From contig NZ_AP023247.1 of assembly GCF_016756535.1 (NCBI RefSeq), positions 3,038,501 to 3,102,500 of the forward strand: 64,000 bases of DNA. The letters are read 5' to 3'. Under the pieces are notes generated by a model that did no database searches, was not told where the DNA came from, and saw nothing but the letters and a program-made list of their open reading frames with translations. This document shows, piece by piece, positions 27,386 to 36,437 of the stretch (its first letter is position 1; each line of letters begins with the position of its first letter). A program made the position numbers and the translations under genes. The stretch comes from Mesorhizobium sp. 131-2-1 (GTDB lineage Bacteria > Pseudomonadota > Alphaproteobacteria > Rhizobiales > Rhizobiaceae).

Positions 27386-27435
27386 GGCGCGACACCGAAG
27401 CTGCCGCGACCAATCCGTAGTTGTCAAATCAAGAG

Positions 27436-27876
27436 TCAGACCGCGAAGGCGATGCCGGTTCGGGTCGAGGTCTTCAGCCCGTGCATGCAGGCAGCGGGCT
27501 CCACGCCTGCGCCAGCGCATTCGGTCGCACTGTTGATCAGCACGCGGCTGACCTTGGCGCAGTCCGTTCCGGCAAGATCGAAGCGCGTCACCTTGGTCTT
27601 GCCGGCGGGAAGGTCCTTGAAGTCGAGCACGGTCAGGCGATCGACGACGCCGGCCCCGTTGAACAGCGCGATCTCGAAGGCCGCCTTGGACAGGTCGGCG
27701 CCGAGCCCGTTGTTGACCATGAAGGTCAGCCGGCAGCCCTTGTCGGACGGCTGCGCGGCATTGAGTTCGAGGCTGAGTTGAGGAACCGGCGCGGACTGGG
27801 CCCACGCCGGCGCCGCCGTAAGCGACATCGCCAATGCCGAGGTCAGCAGACGCAGGGATGTCGCCATGCTCGTCAT
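27436..27876 (-). CDS. Small secreted Cys-containing protein between hmuR and tonB
   Basis: A 146-residue exported protein: signal peptide (about 1-27, ending PAWAQS), then a globular domain with five Cys at KGCRL, GTDCAKV, ATECAGAG and ACMHG. I do not recognise the family. It starts 6 bp past the hmuR stop with GGAGG upstream and is followed by tonB, so it is in the haem-uptake operon. Position and secretion suggest a periplasmic accessory role in haem acquisition, but nothing in the sequence proves haem binding. Confidence 0.75.
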   Translation of the reverse strand: MTSMATSLRLLTSALAMSLTAAPAWAQSAPVPQLSLELNAAQPSDKGCRLTFMVNNGLGADLSKAAFEIALFNGAGVVDRLTVLDFKDLPAGKTKVTRFDLAGTDCAKVSRVLINSATECAGAGVEPAACMHGLKTSTRTGIAFAV

Positions 27877-27881
27877 CGTCG

Positions 27882-30086
27882 TCAGCCTCCAAAGCGGATG
27901 GTCGCCGCCAGCTTCAGCGTGACGCCGGGTTCGTAGAGGACGGCGGTCGTGCTGCCGTTCAGCGGGTTGGTGTATTTGACGTCGAACAGGTTGTCGGCGC
28001 GGAAGTCGACCTTGAGGTTGTCGGTTGCCTGGTAGCTGGCGAAGGCGTTGACCAGCGTATAGTCCTTGGCCACCGGATTGCCTTTCGGCTTGGCGTTGTA
28101 TTGCACCTCGCCGCCGACAGTCAGCTTGTCCTCGAGGAAACGCAGGCCGAGCTGTGCGGTGACCTGGGAGGAGGGGATGGTGGCAAGGTCGGCGCGCACG
28201 CCTTCATATGAGATGGTGTGGCCGTTGACGATCGAGGCCGAAAGACCCGCGTAACCCCAGCCGGCGTCATAGACGCTTTCCAGCTCGAAACCGTTGATCT
28301 TGGCCTTGGCGAAGTTCTGGTACTGGAAGCAGATCGGGATGCCCGGGCCGAACGGGCAGCCGCTGGTCGGATCGAAAGCCGACAGCACGACCCCGTCGAT
28401 GTAGTCGTCGACATTGTTGTTGAAGTAGGCGGCCTTCAGGCGCAACGCGTCGCCGGGTTCGAGGATGTCGTTCTGCTTGTAGTTGACGCCGAATTCGACG
28501 GTCTTGCCGGTCTCGGGCCGCAGATCGGGATTGGGCAGGAACGGGAAGGTGACGCCGGCCGGATGGTTGCCGCTGATCAGCGTCTCGGTCAGCGACGGCG
28601 AGCGATAGCCTTCCGCGTAGGTGCCATAGAGCTGCAGGCCGGCAAGACTGGCGCTTTCGAACGGAGACACCCCAACGGTGACGCGCGGCGACAGCCTGTC
28701 GCCCGATGTCTCGTTGCTCGAGTCCTTCAGGCTGTAGCTGTCGTAGCGCAGGCCGGTGATGACCTCGAGCCATTCCCAGGTGAGCTTGTCCTGGATGTAG
28801 GCGCCGGAGACATTGCGCTTGCCCGACGGTGTGTAGAAGCTGTCGCCGCCGGCCGTGCCACCGGTCTCGATGTCGTCGCCGACCCAGTCGCCGCCATAGG
28901 TCAGCTCGTGCGCGATGCCGGCGGTCTCGAATCGCGACGTGTTCCAAATGTCGATGCCGGTTGTGCCGACATCGAAGGTCGAGGTCGAGCCGGCCGGCAG
29001 CACGACGGGCAGACCGGTTTGCGGATCGAACCGGTTTTGCGCAACAAGCGTCGTCAGATCGAGGTTGGTCTTGTTGTAGGAGGCGTTGATGTGGAGGTCG
29101 AGCCAGCTCTTGGCGTCATCGGTGATGTTGTAGCGGGCGGTGAAGGTGTTCGAATTCAGGTCGACATCGTTCGCCGGCACGCCGCTGCTGGTCTCCGTCC
29201 AGCCGTCGCTGGAGCCGACCCAGCCGAGCTTCAGTTCGCTGTTTTCGCTGGGGCGGATCGTTGTCTTGAGCAGGCCGCTCAGCACGTCGAAGCCGGTGCC
29301 GGCGACAGTGTCGCCGCCGCCATTCTTGTAGTCGCCATAGTCGCGGTAGACGATGTTACCCAGCACATCCCAGTTCTCGTTGAGGCGGTGGGCGCCGGTG
29401 GCGCTGGTGGTCCAGCCCTTGCCGTTGCTTTCATAACGGCCGGTGAGCGAGCCGGCCCAGTTTTCCTCCGGCTTGAGGAAATCCTCGGCATCCTTGGTGT
29501 CGAAGAAGACGACGCCGCCGATGGCGCCGGAGCCATAGGTGTTGGCGACCGGACCGCGGATCACGTCGACCGATTTGATCAGCTCGGGGTCGACATAGAA
29601 GGTCGACTGCGTGCCGTGGTCGGAGCGCTGGAAATCCTGCCTGGCGCCGTCGACGATGACCGCGACACGGCCGAAATCCTGCAGGCCACGGATATTGATG
29701 CTGGAGCTGACGCGGCGCGCGTCGGCCTGCACGGTCACGCCAGGCACGCCAAGTAGCATCTCGTTCGGCGTCGTCGCCATGCGGCGGTCGAGCTGCTCCC
29801 TGTCGACATGGCTGGCGGAGGCGAGAGACTGGATCGCCGTCTCGCCGGTGCGGCTTAGGACCAGGATCTTGTCGAGCAGCGTCGCCTCAGCCGGCTTCGT
29901 CTCTTCCGTGTTCTTTGACGAATCGACCTGCGGCTGAGCGGCCTGTTGCGCCTTTGCCGGCGATGTCAGGATCGCGATTGCCGCCGCGCCGGCCATGAGC
30001 GCAGCCATTCCCCTTGCCATAGAGCGTCTTGCCGGGTCCGCGTTCTCGTCCGCCAGACCCAGCCTTTGCCAATTCGCCAACCCCAT
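27882..30086 (-). CDS. hmuR: TonB-dependent haem/haemoglobin receptor HmuR
   Basis: A 734-residue outer-membrane receptor. After an exported N-terminus (signal region about 22-46, SPAKAQQ) comes the plug domain (about 70-200: ILVLSRTGETAIQSLAS, LLGVPGVTVQADARR, GPVANTYGSGAIGGVVFF) and a 22-strand barrel. The haem-receptor motifs YAEGYRSPSL (FRAP-like) and LPNPDLRPE (NPNL-like) are both present. It takes up haem across the outer membrane with TonB. It is divergent from hmuP; an iron box lies between. The annotated start (MGLANWQ) gives an unusually long n-region before the signal helix. Confidence 0.9.
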   Translation of the reverse strand: MGLANWQRLGLADENADPARRSMARGMAALMAGAAAIAILTSPAKAQQAAQPQVDSSKNTEETKPAEATLLDKILVLSRTGETAIQSLASASHVDREQLDRRMATTPNEMLLGVPGVTVQADARRVSSSINIRGLQDFGRVAVIVDGARQDFQRSDHGTQSTFYVDPELIKSVDVIRGPVANTYGSGAIGGVVFFDTKDAEDFLKPEENWAGSLTGRYESNGKGWTTSATGAHRLNENWDVLGNIVYRDYGDYKNGGGDTVAGTGFDVLSGLLKTTIRPSENSELKLGWVGSSDGWTETSSGVPANDVDLNSNTFTARYNITDDAKSWLDLHINASYNKTNLDLTTLVAQNRFDPQTGLPVVLPAGSTSTFDVGTTGIDIWNTSRFETAGIAHELTYGGDWVGDDIETGGTAGGDSFYTPSGKRNVSGAYIQDKLTWEWLEVITGLRYDSYSLKDSSNETSGDRLSPRVTVGVSPFESASLAGLQLYGTYAEGYRSPSLTETLISGNHPAGVTFPFLPNPDLRPETGKTVEFGVNYKQNDILEPGDALRLKAAYFNNNVDDYIDGVVLSAFDPTSGCPFGPGIPICFQYQNFAKAKINGFELESVYDAGWGYAGLSASIVNGHTISYEGVRADLATIPSSQVTAQLGLRFLEDKLTVGGEVQYNAKPKGNPVAKDYTLVNAFASYQATDNLKVDFRADNLFDVKYTNPLNGSTTAVLYEPGVTLKLAATIRFGG

Positions 30087-30166
30087 GCCCCAACTCCAGA
30101 TTCCAGTTCGAAGCTGGCTGGCCGAGGCTCGCTGGCATTTTTCATCGCATCCGGCGCGTTAAATGT

Positions 30167-30181
30167 TGACTCATTTAGTCC
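30167..30181. promoter_or_regulatory. Near-match to iron-responsive (IRO) box, hmuR side
   Basis: TGA-CTCATTTAG-TCC, one base off the RirA-type TGA-N9-TCA consensus, 80 bp upstream of hmuR and 24 bp from the perfect box. Could be a second RirA site serving hmuR. Confidence 0.45.
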
Positions 30182-30204
30182 GGTATTGCACTGGTTATAA
30201 AACA

Positions 30205-30219
30205 TGATTATTCGAGTCA
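30205..30219. promoter_or_regulatory. IRO box (RirA site) upstream of hmuP
   Basis: TGA-TTATTCGAG-TCA matches the rhizobial TGA-N9-TCA iron-responsive operator exactly. It lies about 67 bp before hmuP and 118 bp before hmuR, in an AT-rich divergent promoter region; rirA is in the same locus. Confidence 0.75.
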
Positions 30220-30286
30220 AGAAATGAATCGGCATTTTATGAAGGCGCCCGGCCAGGTGGCCGGGACAGAAAAGGGACCGACCCAG

Positions 30287-30493
30287 ATGAACACCCACAA
30301 CGCAAACGATTTCCGCTATCGCGTCCGTCGTTCCGAGGATGTTGCCACCCGCTTCGACCGGGTTCCGTTGGCGGTGAGGACGCTCTCCAGCAACACGCTG
30401 TTCCAGGGCGAGCACGAGATCGGCATCGAGCATCACGGCGCCCTCTACCGGCTGAAGATCACCCGCCAGGGCAAGCTCATCCTCAACAAGTAA
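30287..30493 (+). CDS. hmuP: Hemin uptake protein HmuP (HemP family)
   Basis: A 68-residue protein ending with the HemP hallmark: SNTLFQGEHEIGIEHHGALY then RLKITRQGKLILNK. In rhizobia HmuP is needed for expression of the haem receptor and binds DNA or RNA near its promoter. The ATG at 30287 (MNTHNAND) has AAGGGA about ten bases upstream; an upstream ATG at 30224 would add 21 residues that include the iron-box flank and is less likely. First gene of hmuPSTUV. Confidence 0.85.
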   Translation: MNTHNANDFRYRVRRSEDVATRFDRVPLAVRTLSSNTLFQGEHEIGIEHHGALYRLKITRQGKLILNK

Positions 30494-30521
30494 GCAGCAG
30501 GCAAACAGGCGGAAGGCAGAT

Positions 30522-31583
30522 ATGGACCAGCGCGTGAAACCCACACCGCATGAAATCCGGCGGGCGCGGGAAGACAATCCGAAAGCGCGCGAGCGCGACC
30601 TTGCCGCCGAGCTCGGCATCTCGGAGGCGGAACTTGTGGCGGCCCATTGCGGGCATGGCGTCGTGCGGGTCGAGCCACGCGTCAACCATCTGCTGACAGG
30701 CCTTGAAGCCGTCGGCGAGGTGATGGCGCTGACCCGCAACGAGAGCGCCGTGCACGAGAAGATCGGCGTCTACGACAAGGTCGTCACCGGCAACCACAAC
30801 GCCATGGTGCTCGGCGAGAACATCGACCTACGCATCTTCCCGAAAGTCTGGGCGCACGGCTTTGCCGTCGAGAAGCGCGACGGTGGCGATATCCGCCGCA
30901 GCCTGCAATTCTTCTGCGCTTCGGGCGAGGCGATGCACAAGGTGCATCTCAGGCCCGCCTCAAACCTCTACGCCTACCAGAAGCTGGTGGCGGAACTGGA
31001 ATCGTCCAACCAGGAGCCGAACGTTTCTGTGTCGGCAGGCGGGAGCGACGACGAGGCCGAGGTCGAGGGGCAGACGGCCAGCATCGACGACCTGCGCGAC
31101 CGCTGGAGCAGGCTCGCGGATGTTCATCAGTTCTTCGGCATGCTGAAGACGTTGAAGCTCAGCCGCCGCCAGGCCGTGCGCATGGTCGGCCAGGATTATG
31201 CCTGGCTGCTCGACAGGGATGCCGTCGGCGCCATGTTCCATCACGCCGCCGAAGGCGCCATGCCGATCATGTGCTTCGTCGGAAATCGCGGCTGCATCCA
31301 GATCCATTCCGGTCCGATCAAGTCAGTCAAGCCGATGGGGCCGTGGATCAACGTGCTCGACGAGACGTTCCATCTTCATCTCAGGAACGACCACATCCAC
31401 GAGGTCTGGGCCGTGCGCAAACCGACCAAGGACGGCCACGTCACCTCGCTCGAAGCCTATGGCGCCGACGGCAAGATGATCATCCAGTTCTTCAGCAAAC
31501 GCCATGAAGGCGGGGGCGAGCGCGAAGACTGGCGGTTCCTGGCCGAGAATCTGCCGCGCGTTCCAAGCCCGACCGCCGCCTGA
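30522..31583 (+). CDS. hmuS: Hemin-degrading/haem-binding protein HmuS
   Basis: A 353-residue cytoplasmic protein of the HemS/ChuS/ShuS family, with two structural repeats (about 30-170 and 205-345; compare HGFAVEKRDGGDIRRSLQFF with DHIHEVWAVRKPTKDGHVTS). It binds imported haem and passes it on or degrades it. It lies 28 bp after hmuP, and its TGA overlaps the hmuT start (TGATG), indicating coupled translation. Confidence 0.9.
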   Translation: MDQRVKPTPHEIRRAREDNPKARERDLAAELGISEAELVAAHCGHGVVRVEPRVNHLLTGLEAVGEVMALTRNESAVHEKIGVYDKVVTGNHNAMVLGENIDLRIFPKVWAHGFAVEKRDGGDIRRSLQFFCASGEAMHKVHLRPASNLYAYQKLVAELESSNQEPNVSVSAGGSDDEAEVEGQTASIDDLRDRWSRLADVHQFFGMLKTLKLSRRQAVRMVGQDYAWLLDRDAVGAMFHHAAEGAMPIMCFVGNRGCIQIHSGPIKSVKPMGPWINVLDETFHLHLRNDHIHEVWAVRKPTKDGHVTSLEAYGADGKMIIQFFSKRHEGGGEREDWRFLAENLPRVPSPTAA

Positions 31584-32491
31584 TGAGGATGACCATGGTT
31601 TGCTTGCCCAGGCTGTCGCCGCTGACGCTTGCCCCGGCGATCGCACTTTCGCTGCTCTTTGCTGTCCCGCAGGCACGCGCCGAGAAGGCCGCAACGGCCT
31701 TTACCGATACGTCGAAGGTCGTCGCCATCGGCGGTTCGATCACCGAGATCGTCTACGCGCTCGGCGAGCAGAGCCACCTGGCCGCCCGCGACTCGACCAG
31801 CCGCTATCCGGAAGCCGCGCTCAAGCTGCCCGACGTCGGCTACATGCGCCAGCTGTCGCCGGAAGGCGTGCTGTCGGTCAATCCGTCGGCAATACTGGCC
31901 CTGCATGGCAGTGGCCCGAAGGAAGCGGTCGAGGTGCTGAAGAGGTCGCGCGTTCCCTTCATAGAGGTGCCCGAGCACTACACCCATGACGGAATCCTCG
32001 AAAAGATCCGCGTCGTCGGCAAGGCGCTCGGCGTCGACGCCAAGGCGGACAGGCTGGCGGCCGAGGTGGATGCCGCACTGAATGCCGCCGAGAAGCAGAC
32101 CGCTTCGATCACGGAGCGCAAGCGCATCCTGTTCGTGTTGTCGACGCAGGGCGGCAAGATCCTCGCCGCCGGCAGCGAGACCGCCGCCGACGGCATCGTC
32201 AGGCTGGCCGGCGGTGTCAATGCTGTCGAGGGCTTATCCGGTTACAAGCAGATGTCGGACGAAGCGATCGTCACCGCCAGGCCCGACGTCATCCTGATGA
32301 TGAAGAATGCCGGGCCGGCGGTATCCGACGACGAGCTGTTCTCGAACCCGTCTATCGCCTCGACGCCGGCCGGTGTCGCCCGGAGGGTCGTCCGCATGGA
32401 TGGCGGCTACCTGCTCGGCTTCGGGCCGCGCACGGCCGAGGCCATCCACGACCTTGCCGTCTCGCTTTATGGCGGCCAGGTAACGGACTGA
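31583..32491 (+). CDS. hmuT: Haem ABC transporter periplasmic binding protein HmuT
   Basis: A 302-residue class III (helical-backbone) binding protein. The signal peptide runs to about PQARAEKAA, then VVAIGGSITEIVYALGEQSH, the classic opening of haem/siderophore binding proteins, and DSTSRYPEAALKLPDVGYMRQLSPEGVL, with a Tyr near position 90 that may ligate haem as in related proteins. It delivers haem to HmuUV. Starts at 31583, 31589 and 31595 are all in frame; the first overlaps the hmuS stop. Confidence 0.9.
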   Translation: MRMTMVCLPRLSPLTLAPAIALSLLFAVPQARAEKAATAFTDTSKVVAIGGSITEIVYALGEQSHLAARDSTSRYPEAALKLPDVGYMRQLSPEGVLSVNPSAILALHGSGPKEAVEVLKRSRVPFIEVPEHYTHDGILEKIRVVGKALGVDAKADRLAAEVDAALNAAEKQTASITERKRILFVLSTQGGKILAAGSETAADGIVRLAGGVNAVEGLSGYKQMSDEAIVTARPDVILMMKNAGPAVSDDELFSNPSIASTPAGVARRVVRMDGGYLLGFGPRTAEAIHDLAVSLYGGQVTD

Positions 32492-32495
32492 GCCA

Positions 32496-33599
32496 ATGGC
32501 GGATCAGTCGATCGCCGGCGCGGCGGGCAGGATGGCGGCGGCGATCGAGGGCGACCGCTCGGCGCGCGCGCGTCTCGTCATTCTGCTTCTTTGCCTGGCG
32601 CTCGCCGTCTCGGTGCTGCTGTCGCTGACATCGGGCGCTTCTGACGCCTCGGCGGTCGGCGTGGTCCGCGACTGGCTCCTCGGGTCCGTGCCGGGCGATG
32701 CGGCATTGAGCGCGCGCGACCGGCTGATCGTCTACGACATCCGCCTGCCGCGCGTCCTGCTCGGGGTGCTGATCGGCGCCGCTCTCGCCGTGTCGGGCGC
32801 GGTGATGCAGGGGCTGTTCCGCAATCCGCTCGCCGACCCCGGCCTGATCGGCGTCTCGGCGGGCTCCAGCCTCGGCGCTGTCGCCGTCATCGTGCTCGGC
32901 GCGACCTGGCTTGCGCCGCTCACCTCGGCGCTCGGCACGCTGGCCTTGCCGCTAGCGGCCTTCACAGGCGGGTTGGCGGTGACGCTGCTGCTCTACCGTA
33001 TCGCGACAAGGCAGGGCCGCACGTCTGTCGCCACCATGCTGCTTGCCGGCCTCGCTCTGGCCGCGCTTGCCATGGCGCTGACCGGCATATTGATCTTCAT
33101 GGCCGACGACCGGCAGTTGCGCGACCTGACCTTCTGGCAGCTCGGCTCGCTCGCCGGCGCGACCTGGCAGAAGATCGGCTCGGTCGGGCCCGTCATCGTT
33201 CTGGCGCTGTCGGCGATGCCGTTCCTGGCGCGCGGCCTCAACGCGCTGGCGCTGGGCGAGGCGACCGCAGGCCATTTGGGCATCCCGGTTCAACGGCTGA
33301 AATACACGGCGATCATTGGCGTCTCGGCGGCGGTCGGCGCATCGGTGGCGGCGAGCGGCGGCATCGGCTTTGTCGGCATCGTCGTGCCGCATCTGCTGCG
33401 GCTGCTGATCGGGCCGGACAACCGCTATCTGCTGCCGGCATCCGCCTTGCTCGGCGCCTCATTGCTGCTGCTGGCCGACGCCGTCGCCCGCACCATCGTC
33501 GCGCCGGCAGAGCTGCCGATCGGCATCGTCACGGTGGTCGCCGGCGCGCCGTTCTTCCTGTGGATCCTGCTGCGCAAGCGCGGCGTGATCGACCTGTGA
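32496..33599 (+). CDS. hmuU: Haem ABC transporter permease HmuU
   Basis: A 367-residue FecCD-family permease with about nine or ten membrane helices. Family motifs include RLPRVLLGVLIGAALAVSGAVMQGLFRNPLADPGLIGVSAG at about 82-122 (only key parts quoted: RLPRVL, NPLADPGLIGVSAG) and the cytoplasmic coupling helix with GFVGIVVPHLLRLLIGPDNR. It forms the inner-membrane channel with HmuV. It starts 4 bp after hmuT. Confidence 0.9.
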   Translation: MADQSIAGAAGRMAAAIEGDRSARARLVILLLCLALAVSVLLSLTSGASDASAVGVVRDWLLGSVPGDAALSARDRLIVYDIRLPRVLLGVLIGAALAVSGAVMQGLFRNPLADPGLIGVSAGSSLGAVAVIVLGATWLAPLTSALGTLALPLAAFTGGLAVTLLLYRIATRQGRTSVATMLLAGLALAALAMALTGILIFMADDRQLRDLTFWQLGSLAGATWQKIGSVGPVIVLALSAMPFLARGLNALALGEATAGHLGIPVQRLKYTAIIGVSAAVGASVAASGGIGFVGIVVPHLLRLLIGPDNRYLLPASALLGASLLLLADAVARTIVAPAELPIGIVTVVAGAPFFLWILLRKRGVIDL

Positions 33600-33606
33600 G
33601 GCCGGC

Positions 33607-34395
33607 ATGATCGACGCGCGCGATGTTTCGGTGGCGATCGGCGGCAAGCGCATCGTTGCCCATGTGGATTTCGCCGCACGGCCTGGCGAAATCGCCGCCA
33701 TCGTCGGGCCCAACGGGTCCGGCAAGACGACTTTCCTCAAGGCGCTGTCGGGCGAGCTTGCCTATACGGGCGGCATCGCGCTCAACGGGCGCGACCTCAA
33801 GGCGATGAAGCCGGCGGAGGCGGCGACCTATCGCGCCGTGCTGCCGCAGGCGGCGACATTGTCCTTTCCGTTCACGGTGCGCGAGATCGTCAGGCTCGGC
33901 CTTGTCGGTGGCCACTCCGGCGTGCTGCCGGGCGAGGATGCGCGGCTGCCCGAACGGGCGCTGGCGCGCGTCGATCTCGACGGTTTCGCCGGCCGCTTCT
34001 ACCAGGAGCTCTCAGGCGGCGAGCAGCAGCGCGTGCAGCTTGCCCGCGTGCTCTGTCAGGTCTGGGCGCCGGTGCTCGACGGCAAGCCTCGATATCTGTT
34101 CCTCGACGAGCCAGTGTCCAGCCTCGACGTCAAGCATCAGCTGATCATCATGGACATTGCCCGCGACTTCGCCAGGCGCGGCGGCGGCGTTGTCGCCATA
34201 CTGCACGATCTCAACCTGACCGCCATGTATGCCGGCCGCATTCACGTCATGCATCGCGGCCGGCTCGCCGCCGCGGGCGCGCCGAGAGATGTGCTGACCG
34301 ATGAACTGATCGAGAAGGTGTTCGATTGCCGGCTGAGAGTGGGCGTATTGCCGGCAGCCAACATGCCGTTCGTGCTGCCGCAGTCCGCGGCCTAG
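33607..34395 (+). CDS. hmuV: Haem ABC transporter ATPase HmuV
   Basis: A 262-residue ABC ATPase: Walker A GPNGSGKTT (about 38-46), Q-loop LPQAATLSFPFTV, signature LSGGEQQRVQLARV, Walker B RYLFLDEPVSSLD, and switch His in AILHDLNL. It powers haem import with HmuTU in the cytoplasm. Last gene of the plus-strand hmu operon; it converges with rirA with 13 bp between stops. Confidence 0.93.
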   Translation: MIDARDVSVAIGGKRIVAHVDFAARPGEIAAIVGPNGSGKTTFLKALSGELAYTGGIALNGRDLKAMKPAEAATYRAVLPQAATLSFPFTVREIVRLGLVGGHSGVLPGEDARLPERALARVDLDGFAGRFYQELSGGEQQRVQLARVLCQVWAPVLDGKPRYLFLDEPVSSLDVKHQLIIMDIARDFARRGGGVVAILHDLNLTAMYAGRIHVMHRGRLAAAGAPRDVLTDELIEKVFDCRLRVGVLPAANMPFVLPQSAA

Positions 34396-34408
34396 CCGCG
34401 GATAGCAA

Positions 34409-34870
34409 TCAGGCGGCGGGGGCTCGCTGCTCCAGCATGTCGATGCCAAGCAGATGGCGCACGTTCGGGCGCGCTGCCACCAGGTCGGCGATGGTGTAGC
34501 GGGAAAGTACGGCGAAGAAGGCGTTGAGCGCCTCGCGCAGCGCCGAATTCAGCGCGCAGCTGTCGACCAGTGGGCATTCGGCCGCATCGTTCTCGAAGCA
34601 TTCGGCCATGGCGAAGCTCTCTTCGGTCACCCGCACGACGTCGAACAGGCTGATCTGCTCGGCCGGGCGGCCGAGCCTGACGCCGCCATTCCTGCCGCGC
34701 ACCGTCTCGACGAGGCCGTTCTCGACCAGCGGCTGCAGGATCTTGAACAGGAACAGCTCAGACACCGAATAGGCGGCGGCGATCTCCGGGATGCGGCTCA
34801 GCCGTTCGGTGTTGGCGGCGCAATACATCAGGATGCGCATGGCGTAGTTGGTCTGGCGCGTCAGCCGCAT
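34409..34870 (-). CDS. rirA: Iron-responsive Rrf2-family regulator RirA
   Basis: A 153-residue regulator: winged helix (MRLTRQTNYAMRILMYCAAN, IPEIAAAYSVSELFLFKILQ, VRGRNGGVRLG) followed by the Fe-S cluster cysteines C91, C99 and C105, the positions known for RirA. With a 4Fe-4S cluster it represses iron-uptake genes when iron is plentiful; the cluster degrades in low iron. Start ATG 34870 gives exactly the expected length. Linkage to the hmu operon and the IRO box at 30205 fits autologous control. Confidence 0.92.
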   Translation of the reverse strand: MRLTRQTNYAMRILMYCAANTERLSRIPEIAAAYSVSELFLFKILQPLVENGLVETVRGRNGGVRLGRPAEQISLFDVVRVTEESFAMAECFENDAAECPLVDSCALNSALREALNAFFAVLSRYTIADLVAARPNVRHLLGIDMLEQRAPAA

Positions 34871-34916
34871 TTCATCCTCATGAACCAGTAGCTTGGGCTC
34901 AATATGGCCTATACCT

Positions 34917-34929
34917 TGGAACAATTCCA
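34917..34929. promoter_or_regulatory. Inverted repeat upstream of rirA
   Basis: TGGAA-CAA-TTCCA, 47 bp before the rirA start. It resembles a loose version of the inverted-repeat iron-control elements bound by Irr, but the match is partial. Confidence 0.25.
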
Positions 34930-35071
34930 GACTAGCGGCGCACGATAGATGAATAAGCCCGTCAACTTTATGTGCGCGGTGGCGCAAATCGTGAGCCGGA
35001 CGGGGTTTGGCGGGCATTTGGCCGGCAGCGACCCTAGATAAGGTCGCAACATCGATCAGGAGCGGCTCAGC

Positions 35072-36367
35072 ATGTCACAAGCGGCCCCGGCTATGAACCA
35101 TGTCCGATTCGACACGGACGCCGATGCCAAGCTTGCTGCGCTGCGGCGCACCAAGCTGGTGGCCGCCGCGGCGCTGGCGCTTTGCGTTCTTGTCTTTGCG
35201 CTCGCCAAGTCGTTCGAGGGCGCCTATCCGTGGCTCGGCTTCGTCGCCGCCTTCGCCGAAGCGGCGACCATCGGCGGCCTCGCCGACTGGTACGCGGTGG
35301 TGGCACTGTTCAGACGCCCGCTCGGCCTGCCGATTCCGCACACGGCCATCATCCCGGAGAACCAGAACCGGATCGCCGACAATCTCGGCCGCTTCATCGA
35401 GGTGAATTTCCTGGCGCCGGAGCCGGTGCGCGAGAAGCTGGCCGAGGTCGACTTTTCCGCCTTGGTCGCCGACTGGCTGGCAGATGCCGAGCGCGCCGCC
35501 GGGCTGTCGCGCTTCGTCGTGCGCCTAGTGCCGCAGACGCTTGCCGCCGTCGAACAGTCCGGCCTGCGCGGCTTCGTCACCAGCCGCATGCTGGATGAGG
35601 TCGAGAAAGTGCCGCTGGCCCCGCTCGCCGCCGAACTCCTGTCAGCGCTCACAGACGACCGCCGCCACCAGAGGCTGTTCGACGAATTCACCAGGGTGAT
35701 CGGCCGCTTCCTCAACGACGAGGAGGCGCTCTCCGCCATGCGCGAGAAGATCCGCGAGGAACTGCCGTCGCTGTTCAATCTGTTTCGCGCCGACGCCTAC
35801 CTTCTGAAGAAGATCGTGGCTTCGGCCGGCACGCTGCTCGAGGAGGTGCGGGCCGATCCCGACCATCCGATGCGGGCCGAATTCGACCGTTTCGCGCAAG
35901 GCTTTATCGAGCGGCTGAGGACGTCGAAGCAATATGCCAGGCGGGCCGAGCAGCTGAAGCGCGATTTCCTGGCGCGGCCGGAAATGAAGGCGCTAGCGGG
36001 CAACATGTGGGAAAGCCTGCGGCTGTTCATCGAGCAGGACGCCAGGGCGGAGAATTCGTTGATCCGCGCCCATCTGGCCAACATGTTCGTCGAGGTCGGT
36101 CGTCATCTGGCCGGCGACGCGCAGATCAGGGCCGACATGAACCAGGGCTTCGTGGTGGCGCTGTCGTCCTTCGTCGACAGCCAGAAGAGCGGAGTGTCGA
36201 AATTCATCGCCGATCAGGTCAAGCGCTGGGATCTCGCCCAGCTCACCCGGCTGATCGAAATGAACATCGGCCGGGACCTGCAATACATCCGCTTCAACGG
36301 CATGATCATCGGCGGCCTTGCCGGCATTGTGCTCTACACGGCCGAACGGTTGTTCCTCGTCAATTGA
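35072..36367 (+). CDS. DUF445-family membrane protein
   Basis: A 431-residue protein of the DUF445 (YjiN-like) family. It has an N-terminal transmembrane segment (about 28-46, KLVAAAALALCVLVFALAK), a diagnostic AEAATIGGLADWYAVVALFRRPLGLPIPHTAIIP block (only AATIGGLADWYAVVALFRRP need be noted), a long helical soluble middle and a C-terminal hydrophobic anchor (GMIIGGLAGIVLYTAERLF). The molecular function of the family is unknown to me. It lies upstream of the phasin gene with 70 bp between them. Confidence 0.85.
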   Translation: MSQAAPAMNHVRFDTDADAKLAALRRTKLVAAAALALCVLVFALAKSFEGAYPWLGFVAAFAEAATIGGLADWYAVVALFRRPLGLPIPHTAIIPENQNRIADNLGRFIEVNFLAPEPVREKLAEVDFSALVADWLADAERAAGLSRFVVRLVPQTLAAVEQSGLRGFVTSRMLDEVEKVPLAPLAAELLSALTDDRRHQRLFDEFTRVIGRFLNDEEALSAMREKIREELPSLFNLFRADAYLLKKIVASAGTLLEEVRADPDHPMRAEFDRFAQGFIERLRTSKQYARRAEQLKRDFLARPEMKALAGNMWESLRLFIEQDARAENSLIRAHLANMFVEVGRHLAGDAQIRADMNQGFVVALSSFVDSQKSGVSKFIADQVKRWDLAQLTRLIEMNIGRDLQYIRFNGMIIGGLAGIVLYTAERLFLVN

Positions 36368-36437
36368 CGCAAGCGTGGCGTGCTCTATTCTTCTTCCCCG
36401 GGGGGAAGGCCATCACGGCAGATCGGGGAGCAGAGAC

